From positions 1,116,001 through 1,180,000 of the forward strand of contig JAZGTH010000041.1 in NCBI GenBank assembly GCA_036877525.1: DNA of 64,000 nt, written 5' to 3'. Position 1 is the first letter of the stretch. Each line of letters opens with the position of its first letter. Made by a program: the position numbers and the translations under genes. Of the stretch, positions 35,491 to 47,300 are shown piece after piece. This DNA is from Chromobotia macracanthus (Eukaryota; Chordata; Actinopteri; Cypriniformes; Botiidae). A model generated the notes under the pieces. That model ran no database searches, was not told the origin of the DNA, and was given only the letters and a program-made list of their open reading frames with translations.

Positions 35491-35830
35491 GGGCATCAAT
35501 AACCAAAGAAAACTCTCAAGCAAACAATCTTAATAAATACAAATAGGGCACTTTTATTCTTATACAATATTACAAATATTAAAACCTCAAAAGGGCACAA
35601 GAGCAGGTTAAGAAAGTTATATGTATTTTAATTAATAAGGTATTTAAACAATTACAATTCACAAATTCCCTTGGACAAATGAGCAATTAATGAACAGATA
35701 ACTATTCAGTAGAGGGTTCCAAGCAATTACTATATTCACATAAAAAAATTATTTATGTGACCACCAGTTTCAGTTCCACACAGCAACTCAAGACACAAAT
35801 ATAAGTGCATCGTTTAAATCACACACATTT
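35491..35830. other. Spacer between LINE remnants
   Basis: AT-rich, no gene or element recognised. It may hold the 3' tail of the L2-like LINE. Confidence 0.35.
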
Positions 35831-35834
35831 ATAA

Positions 35835-38720
35835 AAACACACCAGAGTCACAGGAAGGCAGGAAGATCATTCCACCAGCATGGAGTAGTGAACGAAAATG
35901 ATCTGGAGAGTGATTTTGTGCCTCTCTGTGATGGTGCCACAAGCCTTCATTCCTTCTGTGATCGCAGGCTTCTGGTAGGAGCATAGACTCGTAAGAATGA
36001 GTGAAAGTAGGAGGGTGCTGACCCAGTGATAGATCTGTAAGCAAGCGTCAAGGCCTTGAACTTGATGCGAGCAGTGAGTGGTAGCCAATGCAGAGAGATG
36101 AGGAGAGGTGACATGGGCTCTTTTGGGCTTGTTGAAGACGAGACGCGCATTCTGAATCATTTGTAGAGGCTTGATTGTGCATGATGGCAGTCCTGCCAGA
36201 AGAGCATTGCAGTAATCAAGCCTAGAAATGACCAGAGCCTGGACGAGAAGTTGTGTTGCATATTCTGTTAGAAAAGGCCTGATTTTCCTGATGTTATGTA
36301 ACGCAAATCTGCATGACTGAGCTGTCTTAGCAATGTGTTCTTTGAAGGTCAGTTGGTCATCAAAGATTACTCCAAGATTTCTGGCCGAATTTGATGGGGT
36401 AATTGAAGATGTACCTAATTGGATGGTGAAATCATGATGTAGGGTTGGATTGGCAGGGAAGACAAGAAGCTCAGTCTTTGCCAGGTTGAGCTGCAGATGG
36501 TGTTCTTTTATCCATGCCGAGATGTCCGCCAGACAGCTTGACATACGTGCAGCTACCGTGGGATCATCTGGAAGGAATGAAAGGAAGAGCTGCGTGTCGT
36601 CAGCATAGCAATGGTAAGAGAACCCATGTGCATGTATGATGGGACCCAGTGATGCTGTGTATATGGAGAAGAGGAGGGGTCCCTGGGGAACCCCAGTGAT
36701 CAGCTGATGAACTTTGGATACTTCCCCTCTCCAGGAAATCCTGAAAGACCTACCAGTAAGGTAGGTTTCAAACCAATGAAGGGTGTTTGAAAAGGGTGGA
36801 CAGAAGGATCTGGTTATTGACTGTGTCAAAGGCAGCGGATAGATCAAGTAGAATGAGGACTGATGATTTTGAGTTAGCCTTTGCAATCCATAGGGACTCA
36901 GTGACCGACAGTAGAGCCGTCTCTGTTGAGTGGCCGCTCTTGAAACCGGATTGGTTGGTGTCCAATTGGTTGTTCTGAGTAAGGAAAGAAGACACCTGAT
37001 TGAAAACAACTCGCTCAAGAGTTTTTGCTATAAATAGTAGGAGAAAAACAGGTCTGTAACTGTCTACAAGTGAAGTGTCTAATGTGGGTTTTTTAAGCAG
37101 TGGGGTTACCCGAGCCTGCTTGAATGCAGTAGGGAAGATGCCAGTGTGGAGAGATGTGTTGATGATGTGAGTAAGTGCTGGTGCAAGTGCAGGAGCAATG
37201 GATTGTAGGAGGTGTGAGGGGATGGGATCTAGAGGGCAGGTGGTGGGGTGGCTGTTGAGGAGAAGTTTGGAAACTTCTGTTTCAGTGAGAGGAGAGAAGG
37301 AAGACAGGAGATGTGTGCCTGTGTATGTGGTTGGTCTGGGTTTCTGTGTGTGTGGAGCTGAGAACTGGCTGCTGATGTTGGATGTTTTGTCAGTGAAGGA
37401 CTTCAGCAAGATTATCAGCAGTTAAAGAGGTTGTGGGTGGTGGTGGAGGGGGACAGAGAAGAGAGTTGAATGTTTTGAAGAGTGTGCGTGTGTTTGTGGC
37501 GTTGTTGATTTTATTGTGGAAATATGTGAATTTGGCAGCATGGACTTTACCAGAAAAGGATGAGAGCAGAAATTGATAGTTGCCTAGATCAGATGGGTCT
37601 TTGGATTTGTGCCATTTTCTCTCTGCAGTCCTTAGTTTGGTCCGGTGTTCACGAAGAGCATCAGATAACCAGGGATTAGAGGGAGTAGCACGTGCAGGCC
37701 TGGATGATAGAGGACAGAGCTTGTCTAGAGAGGAAGTTAAGGTGGAACATAAGGTGTCTGTTGCTGTATTCACATCCAGAGATGAGAATTGTGAGGGAGA
37801 GGGAAGGGCAGCAGATACAGCAGAGGAAAGATGAGAAGAAGAAAGAGAGCGCAGGTTTCTTCTGAAGGTGACGGGTGAAATGTTCAGAGGTGCACAAATA
37901 GGGAGTTGCAAATTAAAAGTAATGAAGAAATGATCCGAAACGTGCAGAGGTGTTACCAAAATGTTGCCTGTGATACAGTTACGTGTGTAAGTTAGGTCAA
38001 GTTGGTTGCCAGATTTGTGGGTGCTAGCGGTGGTGAGTTGATTGAGATTAAATGAGGCTAGGAGAGAGAGGAAGTCAGAAGCATAAGGTTTTTCTAGATG
38101 GATGTTGAAATCACCAAAAAGTACAAGTGGACAGCCATCATCTGGGAATGAAGACAGCAATATGTCTAGTTCCTCTACAAAGGTACCCAGTTGGCCTGGG
38201 GGGCGATAAATGACTATGATGTGAATTTTGACAGGAGTTGTGATAGTGATTGCATGGAATTCAAATGAATTGTTGTTGCACAGGGAGGAGTAATTAGAGT
38301 ATTTCCAATTGTTGTAAATGAGTAGACCCGTGCCCCCACCCCTCCCAGACTGGCGAGGGGTATGAGAGAAAGTGAAGTTATTAGAGAGAGCAGCGGGAGT
38401 TGCCGAGTCTTCTGGACGAATCCAGGTCTCAGTCAAGCCCAAGATATTGAGATTAGAATTAGTAGCAAAGGCTGGAATGAAGTCAGCTTTGTTAACAGCT
38501 GACTGCCAATTCTATAGACCCACAGAAACAGAGAGAGAAGTGTTAGAAGAGGAGCGTATAGGACGCAGGTTAGAAGCATGGCGCTGCCTTCTAAGCGCGA
38601 AAGTCGAGCATTGCCGAGAGATAACAGGAATGTATTGAAAGCACATGCCGATTAAGTAGGAGAAGAGATGTGAAAAAAAGGCAAAGGAAGATACTTAAGT
38701 GTCCTACCGGTGTCCTTGCT
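35835..38720 (-). mobile_element. L2-like LINE, nearly complete ORF2 with frameshifts
   Basis: Read on the minus strand, ORF2 starts near 38520 ('WQSAVNKADFIPAF') and continues through an endonuclease domain of the APE type: 'LGLTETWIRPEDS', 'GRGGGTGLLI', 'IVIYRPPGQLG', 'LFGDFNIH' and 'PLHVSDHFFITF' (38442-37870). The reverse transcriptase follows: 'CPLDPIPSHLL', 'SYRPVFLL', 'QSGFKSGHSTETAL', 'LILLDLSAAFDTV', then 'HCYADDTQLFL' with the YADD active site (about 36600). The C-terminal part runs to about 35870. Frameshifts lie near 37400, near 36800 and near 36060, and the RT block 'TGVPQGPLLF' lacks about four residues. It cannot make a full ORF2 protein as it stands. Confidence 0.85.
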
Positions 38721-38850
38721 TGGAGTCGCGCAGGTAGAGTCGCAGGTCTTTACCTGAGTCTGTCTTCACACGAGGAGGCTGAACGCTTCCGCTGACCCTT
38801 CCGCGACAGCGCGCAAACACAGGCATCCACTGCACAGAACTTTTACAACA
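38721..38850. other. GC-rich spacer upstream of the L2-like LINE
   Basis: Probably the LINE 5' end or host sequence. 'gcgcgcaaacac' and 'cttccgcgacag' stand out from the AT-rich neighbours. No gene seen. Confidence 0.3.
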
Positions 38851-39800
38851 CAAATTTTAAGACTCATGAACTTTAATTTAAATCTTCACACACAGAAAAC
38901 ATTTGGCTCCATGCCTTAACTTTTTTACTTCGCTTTGTGACCCTAAGCAACTATCTCTAGGCTGTGTCATCAAATTTTTTCTGCACTCTTTAATTACATT
39001 CATTCCAATCAGTGCTGGGTATGATGACCCATTTAAGTCTTTGACAATAATTACTTCCCTTTTGGTATTACTTTGCCACTAATATTAGATCCATCTCAAT
39101 GTAATCAATATATGGAATGACTAACCCATTCGCCGCTACCAAATTTAACCTTTGAATAAGTGGATATATTGTTGGCCCTCCGGTCTCAAAATATTTCTTA
39201 AAATAACTGTCAATGTAGTCACTTGTGAGCCTGTATCAATCAAACGCGGTGTTTTTTAACCACTTGTATCACCACGTCGACAACTGGACATTGTCCTATT
39301 AGATTATCTTTCTTTTCTGATTGGCCCTTACCTAACATACCCGCTGTTTGGGCCTGCACAGTGGGTTCACGAGTTTAAAGACTCTTGTGCACCTTCTACT
39401 CCCTACAATGTCTTTCAATATGCCCCACTTGTTTGAAGTGCCGACAAATAGTCAATTTGGTCTGAACTTATTTTGTCCAGCCCTTTTTTTTTGACTCATA
39501 CCTAGATCTTTCACTATCACTGTTAGGCAGTAAATTATGTACTCCTTCAGAAACTTCATAATTCCGGCCACTATTCCTTTAATTTGTATGTAATCCTACA
39601 TACAAAAGTCCTAAAATAAACTGATCCCATAAGATGTTACCCCTAATGGTACCATCCCCTGATTTGCCAATCTATTACTTAGTTCCTGAAGTGCCAGAGC
39701 ATACTGTCTGACTGTTAAAGGCAAACTTAAACAAATGGTAAGCAAGTATTTATATTCATTTCGGTGTGACGTTAATTCATATTCTCTATAGTCTTAAAAA
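38850..39800 (-). pseudogene. Ty3/gypsy-like gag-protease remnant
   Basis: On the minus strand, a zinc-knuckle relic 'CRHFKQVGHIERHC' (39452-39411) follows a gag-like 'LLTICLSLPLTVRQYALALQ' block (about 39755-39690). It precedes an aspartic protease with 'LIDTGSQVTTLT' (about 39245-39210), 'RLNLVAANGLVIPYI' (about 39155-39110) and a further 'SNYCQRLKWVI' region. In the knuckle the second Cys is Phe. Many stops are present and no RT follows because the L2-like LINE adjoins it. Confidence 0.6.
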
Positions 39801-40130
39801 CTATAGAGTCATACTGTGCTGGACCAACTCGAATTGATCCTATTTTAGGAACCGTTTTATTTTTACACTTGTACCAGCTACAGTTAACAGATGTACAATA
39901 ACGTTAGATACAAACTTTTCCTGTTTTACATTTGAATGGTCATTCATCAGATAATTCATGTGGAATTTGTTCTGTTCTCCTCATGTTTTAACTTTTACAA
40001 TAAACAGTACACGTTATCACTATAACGGTGTCCTTTTAAGAATTAACGTTTTGTAAATATTGAGCTTTTATTAAAACTTTTTTAAACACCTTTAAGAACA
40101 AGAACTTACGCTTTTTCCTGTGTCGTGGAA
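39801..40130. other. AT-rich spacer before psph promoter
   Basis: No gene or element recognised. Confidence 0.4.
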
Positions 40131-40136
40131 AACTAC

Positions 40137-40200
40137 TGACCAATCACAGAGTAGTGTAAAAGTCAGAACTGTAATGTGATTGGTCAGCTCGCACGTCACA
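40137..40200. promoter_or_regulatory. Candidate psph promoter: inverted CCAAT pair plus CRE-like site
   Basis: 'tgaccaatcacag' (40137-40149) and 'tgtgattggtca' (40175-40186) form an inverted repeat of CCAAT boxes about 25 bases apart. 'cacgtcaca' follows at 40192. The arrangement fits NF-Y binding upstream of the proposed non-coding exon. Confidence 0.5.
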
Positions 40201-40310
40201 GATCAGTTCAGCGGATCACATGCAGCACTTTCTGCATGTCGAAGTATTGAAGTCGTTCATCATTTCAGCGCCACATATTACTCGTGTTTGTTAAGCGCTT
40301 GTACATTAAG
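40200..40310 (+). other. Possible psph non-coding first exon
   Basis: A strong donor, 'ttaag|gtaagac', at 40310/40311 lies upstream of a good acceptor, 'cctgtctttcag|tgtctcc', at 41082/41083, just before the psph start codon. The implied intron is about 770 bases. The 5' boundary of the exon is a guess. Confidence 0.45.
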
Positions 40311-40570
40311 GTAAGACGAAGAGTGAGAAAAGTAAAACCACAAACGTAATTTGTCGAGTGTCGTTTTTGCTGAAAATAAGCGACTGGTAAATGTATGCTA
40401 CATCAGTTTTGATACTGGGTCTTCAGTGTTTTTTCATATCGTGAGCAGGTTGTCTGACGCAATAACTCTGTCGCTGTTGTTTTCTGATGATCGACTCCCG
40501 GGGTCCTTCTAAATGCTCAAATCAATTCTTCCTCGTTCCTTGTCAGTCATCTTTATTACCGTCTCAATTT

Positions 40571-40785
40571 AAGGCTGCGCTTACACTGACGCGAAAACAA
40601 TCCTATTTTTAATCACATCTGACACAGATCGAAATTTGGTGCACCTGTAAACACAAAATTTGCTCTGAGCCACATCCAAATTTTAACCGAATACATATCC
40701 GATATCCAGACATCCGACCTGTGTCTAAACACACATATCCGACTCACCTTTAAGCATTAAGACTTGCAGGGTAAACGCAGCCTAA
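40571..40785. repeat. hAT-like MITE upstream of psph
   Basis: Inverted ends 'aaggctgcgcttacactg' and 'cagggtaaacgcagcct' bound a non-coding 215-base element. It lies between the candidate first exon and the psph start codon. Confidence 0.65.
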
Positions 40786-41048
40786 TAAGACCTTGAGGAG
40801 GTGAGGAAGCATCCTGAGGAGGCATGAGCAAGGAAACTTTGTATCCTATGCAGAAGTATATTTCGCTTTTGTCTATCGTCCTCGCATCCGGGGTGGAGCT
40901 AAACATGCGAGGAAGCACAAATAAGAATTGAGAAGTACCCCCGCTATAGTTTAAATTTATTTAAACAGCGTTTTGTGTTAATGCAGTTTCAGGTCTCGCG
41001 CTACTACTTGCTGCCTTGGGCGTGGCGCGAGACTCCGGTTTGTCCTGT

Positions 41049-41064
41049 AGTGACGTCGGAAGTG
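41049..41064 (+). promoter_or_regulatory. CRE-ETS composite site next to psph coding exon 1
   Basis: 'gtgacgtcggaagtgc' carries TGACGTC plus a CGGAAGT core 27 bases before the start codon. It could mark a second promoter close to the ATG. It resembles the pair upstream of cep295. Confidence 0.4.
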
Positions 41065-41089
41065 CTGTTTCCTGTCTTTCAGTGTCTCC

Positions 41090-43079
41090 ATGGCGACGAT
41101 AACTCGGGTGAAAGAGTTGTTCCGGCGCGCGGATGCAGTGTGCTTTGATGTCGACAGCACCGTCATCCGCGAGGAGGGCATCGATGAGCTCGCAAAGTTT
41201 TGCGGCGTCGGCGACGCCGTCACAGAAATGTCAGCGACTTCCCGATTAATGACATCTGTCTGTCTGTGTATTTATAAACACAAGTGTACAAATTCATGCA
41301 GTAGCACATGTCCCAGTAATGTGTGTTGTTCACAGGACCCGTAGGGCGATGGGTGGCTCAGTGTCATTTAAAACCGCTTTGAGCGAACGTCTGGCCATTA
41401 TTAGGTGCTCCAGGGAACAAGTGAATAAACTGATAACTGACCACCCCCCTCAGCTCACTGCAGGTATTAAGTAAGTTGGTGTTCATCTTTGTTTTTGATA
41501 TGAGTGTAAGTGTTTATTTACAGGTGATAATGTGACCTGTTTGCGGTGAATGCTATGAGATCAGCATGTATGAATTTTCCCTTTAACCTTAGGGAGCTCG
41601 TGGAGAAACTTCACCAGCGCGACGTGAAGGTGTTCCTCATCTCTGGTGGCTTCCGCTGCATCGTCGAGCATGTGGCATCACAGCTTAACATTCCTCCTCA
41701 TCACGTCTATGCCAACCGCTTGAAGTTTTATTTTAATGGTAAGAAGTGTGCCGTATGGACACTGGGACCATTGACTGAGGTCAAAGGCTGAGGTTTATCA
41801 TTTGTATGGGTCTGTCAGGTGAATATGCAGGTTTCGATGAGTCTCAGCCGACAGCGGAGTCTGCAGGAAAGGGGAAAGTGATCAATCTGCTGAAACAGCA
41901 ATACGGCTTTCAGAATGTGGTGATGATTGGAGATGGAGCCACTGATCTGGAGGCCTGTCCTCCTGCCGTGAGTACTTCACCTCACTATCTCCAGCTTCAG
42001 AAGGGAAAGGCATTATTATGGGTTTTTTTTTTATTATAGTGTTTTTTTTGATTGGACACAAGAACTAATTCTGTTTAAGGCAGGATAAGTATATTTATTA
42101 TTAAAGTCTGTATAGTTGTTATTAAGAGGTCATGTGATTATATTTTATTTTACTGCATCCCCTTGAGCTCCTCTTCATATTTAGGTTTATTGCACCAAAA
42201 ACAGTTGTAGTTTTTATGTAACTTTTAAAGAACATTTCCAACTATTTTCAGACCCTTTTAATAAGGTGATAATATCTTTCTGATTAATATTCTTCCTACT
42301 GTACCTTTTTTTCTATAATGACATACAGTACATGTGAAAGAGGATTGAATTAGTCAGTCTAAAGTGAAAAAACACATTTCTCAAGAAACCTGATACAGGT
42401 TTGGAAACCCTGTGTTACATTGTGACAAAACAGCTGACAGATTTTTTGCATGACTATTGACTGATGCATACCATACATGAAATGGCATTATATGTTTAAT
42501 GAGATGTTCAATGGTATATAATTTACTAAACAGTACTCCACACTAGCACACAGGATATCACAAAAGAAAGTCACAGGAAACATCAAATGAGCAGAGAGGT
42601 CTCTGTAGAGGTCTTGAAGATGCCTTGTCTCACAGGCAGAAGTGAGTTAAAGTTGGGTCCAATCCTGCAAAAATCCTGCGAGAGACAGCAGACAAATTAG
42701 GAAAATTGAACAAATTAACAGCCTCAGTAATAATGCAATACTACGTTTATGGACAAAACAGTCTGAGTTAAAATTAGATTCTTGCATTCTGGAAAATGTG
42801 AATTTCTGTTTTTACATCAGAATTTCAACTTTATCAGAAAGACATTTTTACAGCCTGGCTTCAATAAATGGAGTTTCAATAAGGTTTTGGAGTAAAGGAA
42901 ATGTTTTACACAATTTACTTTTTTTATTAGATGACAAAAGTATTGAAACATTATTGTTATCTTCACAGAGTGCTTTTATTGGATTTGGTGGCAATGTTGT
43001 GCGGCAGCAGGTGAAAGACAAGACCTTATGGTACGTCACAAGTTTTGAGGAGCTGCTCAGAGAACTTGAGAAGATATAA
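41090..43079 (+). CDS. psph: Phosphoserine phosphatase (5 coding exons)
   Basis: Last enzyme of L-serine synthesis: hydrolyses O-phosphoserine to serine in the cytosol. Coding exons: 41090-41229, 41336-41470, 41593-41738, 41819-41967, 42969-43079. Phases agree and the product is 226 residues, against 225 in human. HAD motifs are intact: 'FDVDSTV' (nucleophile Asp20, acid Asp22), 'FLISGG' (Ser of motif II, about 109), the motif III Lys in 'GKGKVI', and 'IGDGATD'. Cap-domain blocks 'MTRRAMGG' and 'REEGIDEL' are conserved. The ATG at 41090 lies 8 bases after an acceptor, so a 5' UTR exon upstream is expected. One difference from human: 'PPASAFIGFGG' has Ser where human has Asp, at the exon 4/5 junction. 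AATAAA at 43421-43426 is the likely poly(A) signal. Its neighbour nipsnap2 converges on it. Confidence 0.95.
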
Positions 43080-43420
43080 CAGAACCTTTTGTATGTCCAT
43101 CTTTGAGTAGACACAAAAGATATTTTATCAGTGGTACAAGTTGTCTGCCTTAGGTTTATGCACAATTTCTAATGTTTATTATAGATGTTAAATAATTGTT
43201 TAATAATTGTAAAAGGACAGTGCAAACCAGACAAGTGTGCAGTATGGATTTCTGTTGGTTTTAATTGCAGTTTGCCTTCTAATTGTAATGATTTAACATA
43301 TCAGGTGCTCAGCTTTGATAAGATGCACTAATGTCGTTCTTGAACATGTTTTAAAACTAATGTGCAGTATGCTTTTTTTTTTTTAAATATAAACTTTACT
43401 GTTACTGGTCACAATGTTGT

Positions 43421-43426
43421 AATAAA
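43421..43426 (+). terminator. psph polyadenylation signal
   Basis: AATAAA about 340 bases after the psph stop. Confidence 0.55.
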
Positions 43427-43934
43427 CCTTTTAAGAAACCATGTATACACAACACGCCATCAAGTATAGCTTGATTTTTTGAACACAGTGAATTTAATTC
43501 AAACATGCACTGCCAAATTCCCTTTAAAGTACGACAGTGTACAGTAGATAGGCATGCCACAGTCAAACAGGAAAAAAAGAGGAATCAATGTCATCAAAAC
43601 AGCCAATAGAACTGGTACAAACTTGTTTACTGTAGATATAGGAGACATGGTACAGGCCCCAAAAAAGAAAGCATTTTAAAAGTAGATGTCTAGGTAGATG
43701 CAAAAAAATTATGAGGTTGAATAAAATGAAGAAAGACTTCTGCACACATCCTTACCCCAACAAGGCATTCACAGATGATGTTGACGTTAAACTGATTTCA
43801 TATATTTGGTGTAAATGAAGGCAATTTGACTATTTTAATCAACTGTACAGTACATGTAGGGTACAGTACACAGATAAAATGGGTTTAAATATATCAGATA
43901 AATCATGCTGAACATTTTATTAAAACTTAAAACT

Positions 43935-43952
43935 GTATTTTTATTTTTCAGC
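43935..43952 (-). terminator. Candidate nipsnap2 polyadenylation signal
   Basis: The minus strand reads AAAAATAAAAAT here, about 380 bases beyond the stop. Other AT-rich candidates exist nearby. Confidence 0.35.
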
Positions 43953-44326
43953 AAATAAATATACAATAAATACTTCAGTAAGCTACTGTGAACCTTCTTT
44001 TTCACAGAACCTTCTATGAAAAATTGTGAATATAAGCTGTAATACCCACCAAACTGAACAGGATATCACTTAATTATAGCAGTTCAATTAATTAATGCCC
44101 TTTTATATATTTTAATTTAGATATGGCTACAAAAAGGCACAAACAACAAATTTTAAAAAATTAAATTATAGCCTAAATTCATACAATAAATTTGGTTTTC
44201 TGATGCGACCTTTGAAGAGTTTTTAGGATCATAACAAATATCTTTATATGAAGTTGGCGTGACAACAGCAGTAAATATTTCCAATGTCCAGGTCAGACCC
44301 GTGTGATGGAGATTTGAACAGGTTCT

Positions 44327-47300
44327 TTACTGCAGCGGTGACGCCTTCAAAGGGATCATAATCCTGGACTCCATGTGCTGAATGAGGGGCACTTAAAAAC
44401 AAAAACAGTTACAGTTTACACAGGAAGTGTTAAAGCCGTCATGTGAAAAAAATCCACTAATAGGTCAATCAGCTGTGAGCTCCACACAAGACTTCAGTAA
44501 CAGTTTAATGTAAATACTGTAATCTATTACTATTAAAATTAATCAGGCTGTTTAAGAAAAATAATGTTGCTACCAATGCAAATAAATACACTTAAAAACA
44601 AGATAATTTATAATAGGCCTGACAGCAGACCATTAAAAAAATTGCAATCAACAGCCAAACAATATTTGCTAATGTCACTGTGTTGAAAATGGTTTGCACA
44701 TAGGATGGACTGTGTAGAGTGGTGTAAAAACAAAGTGGTTTGATCCACACAACAGTATAATCTCGTAGCCAAGTGTGTGTTATTTTGAGGATGAAGCAAT
44801 GAAGGAGGGTATCTTTGTTTGGGTGTCAATTTCTAAGAAACGCTGCTGATATTTGAAATCGCTTGCTGCACCTTTAACAGATGGTGAATTGTGACAGCAC
44901 CATTGATTTTAAAGACAGCAGTCTAATTTTGACGCAGCATCACACATCGAGAATAGTGTATGGTAATGGACACTGCATATAAATATGTTTGACGATGATG
45001 CAATGATTTGTACCAGTATAATACACAACTTCATCCCAGCCCTCGTGCTGCCAGGCAGCGTTCCTCGTCTCCTCTCTGGACTGTAGGTCCTTGTACGCTG
45101 ACACCGACAGACAAAAGAAATCTCCTCAAAGCTCTGCAAAGTTCAACAGTCTACCAAAACAGTTTGCAAGTGTTGTTTTGCAAGGGAATCTGCAGACACT
45201 CTTACCCCAGAGATGATGGACCATATACAAACTTCCTATCTGAGAGAAGAACCCACCAACTGCCTCACGGTTGTGCTGCCGGTAGCCAATAGCTCGAGCC
45301 CTAAAGAAAAATTAAAGCACTAAGGAATACTGTTGAGGATGGTGTATGGACATCAAAATGTATTGCTATTACAGCTGAACAAACTTACAGTTCCAACACT
45401 TGAAACAAAAGTAAAACAAATAATTGGTCTTTTATATTACGTAACAGACTGCAGCTTTGAAAAGTATTTTCTATTAATGAGAATATCTCCCTCCACAGTG
45501 CACTTTGAGTATTGTAACTCTGAAACTCTTTTACAAGCTCAAACAGCAACAATACACGCTAACTAATGCTGAAAAAGTGAAAATGCAAATAAACTTGAAC
45601 ATAAACAGGTTTGTTAGATGTATGTACTGTCTTACCAATAATTGCCCCATTCAATCATAGTACCAGGCTGCAAGAAACAACAGAGAGCCATTAAGTGTAA
45701 ATCTGAGCAGTCAGTATTTTACATTATGACACTGTGACATGATTGTTTGCCAGCGGGTTTCTGGCCAAATCATTCCAATCATTCCAGCTAACAGCTCTCA
45801 GGAGATACTGACTCTCAGCTGGTATGAGCGGAGCTCATATATGTTGGGTCCATCTCGTGGCACTGGCTCATTCCAGAAGCTGAACTCCAGCAAAAGCTGA
45901 TTCCTACGGGACAGAAGCATCTTCCCCCTTTCGTTCCTGTACTCCATAAACTCCTGAGAATGTGACAATATAAAGCAGACACAATATCAAACCTTTCTGT
46001 CTGAATTATAACCAATATCACTTTTCTGCATAATGCAATCTGTTTAAGAGTGTTTTCAGACCTGGAGTTTGTTTTAAACAATGTTGAAATAACTGCTACA
46101 ATGTTACATTTTTTTTCTTGCTTTGAATAAATTTAACAAGAAAACAGTTCAAACAGACTGAAATTTGTCAATCAAAGTAACATAAGATCTAACTGTCTGC
46201 TCATTGGTCAGATTGTTTTTCTGCTGTTTGTTTCAGGGTTTAGTTGACAGGTGAACATCTATTGAACATCTATATAGCCATAACATCTATTGTAAACTCA
46301 GTTCCCTGAGAGATGGGAACGGGACATTGTGCAAGTAGCTGATGCAATGGGGAATCTCCCTCTCCAAGAATTCCGAAATCTTATTAAATAACACCAGTAA
46401 AATTAGAGATGTTCCCTTTTGAATATGGTTCACTCTGGGAATTGTGACTGACACAGGCTTAGCATGCTTTTCTGCAGATTCACATGCAGCCCAGGGATGT
46501 GTGCATATGTGCGAGAAGATGGACATCTCAGAAATGTGGACATGCACTGATTGGGGCACAGGAAAAAGGTGCCATCCTTTCAGGAGTGGCAGAAATGCTG
46601 CAGCACAGGTCAAAGGCCTTCTGCGTAGAAGACAGGAGAAAAGGGCAACTGCAGATGACAGCAGCTGAGCGGAGCATCATTGCCCATAACCCTGTAAAGG
46701 ACGTGGGCCCACCAGCTGCTTATTGGTGGCAGAGGCTCGCATTCCAGCGATGTTTCGGAAAATGTCCTTCTGCAGTCTCAGAGCGCACACTAGTAGATCG
46801 GCGCAGTGAGGTCAGGAGGAATCCCCAAAGGCTGCCTCAGCATGAGTCCAAAGCAGGCAAAGCAGTGTTGGTGGGAGTCCGAAGCCTCAATCAGACCAAA
46901 GTAGGTTGTGCCACGAAGATCCCTGACAGCATTTGGGCCCGGGTAATGTTGTCATGCAATGCATTATATACTGTTTGTGATACCCCTTAGTGTTTGTTTG
47001 AGATTTGCATTAACTCCGCTGACATTGGCCAGTAATTTTACTGCCGTTCAGGATGCTTAAAGAGAAGGAAATAACTACTGATGCAATGTCAAGTGAACCA
47101 TACTTAAAAGAGACTCATGTATTCATGTACTCAAATACTCATGTTTCAGTGCATTCTGAGGGGCATAATGATTATTAATTACAGTGAGATGGTGTTTGGT
47201 CCAACTGAATCAGATTGCATTCTCAACAAAAACAAAACATTTCAGTTTATGTGTTTTAGTGCCAATCTATGTATATATTCTCACACTGAAAGATCAGACT

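Noticed and set aside
41230..41344. Extension of psph exon past 41229
   Set aside because: The frame runs into intron. The spliced frame restores the conserved TRRAMGG block.
46484..46990. 168-codon plus-strand ORF as a new gene
   Set aside because: It lies in a nipsnap2 intron within repeat-like sequence, has no recognisable domain, and overlaps other open frames.
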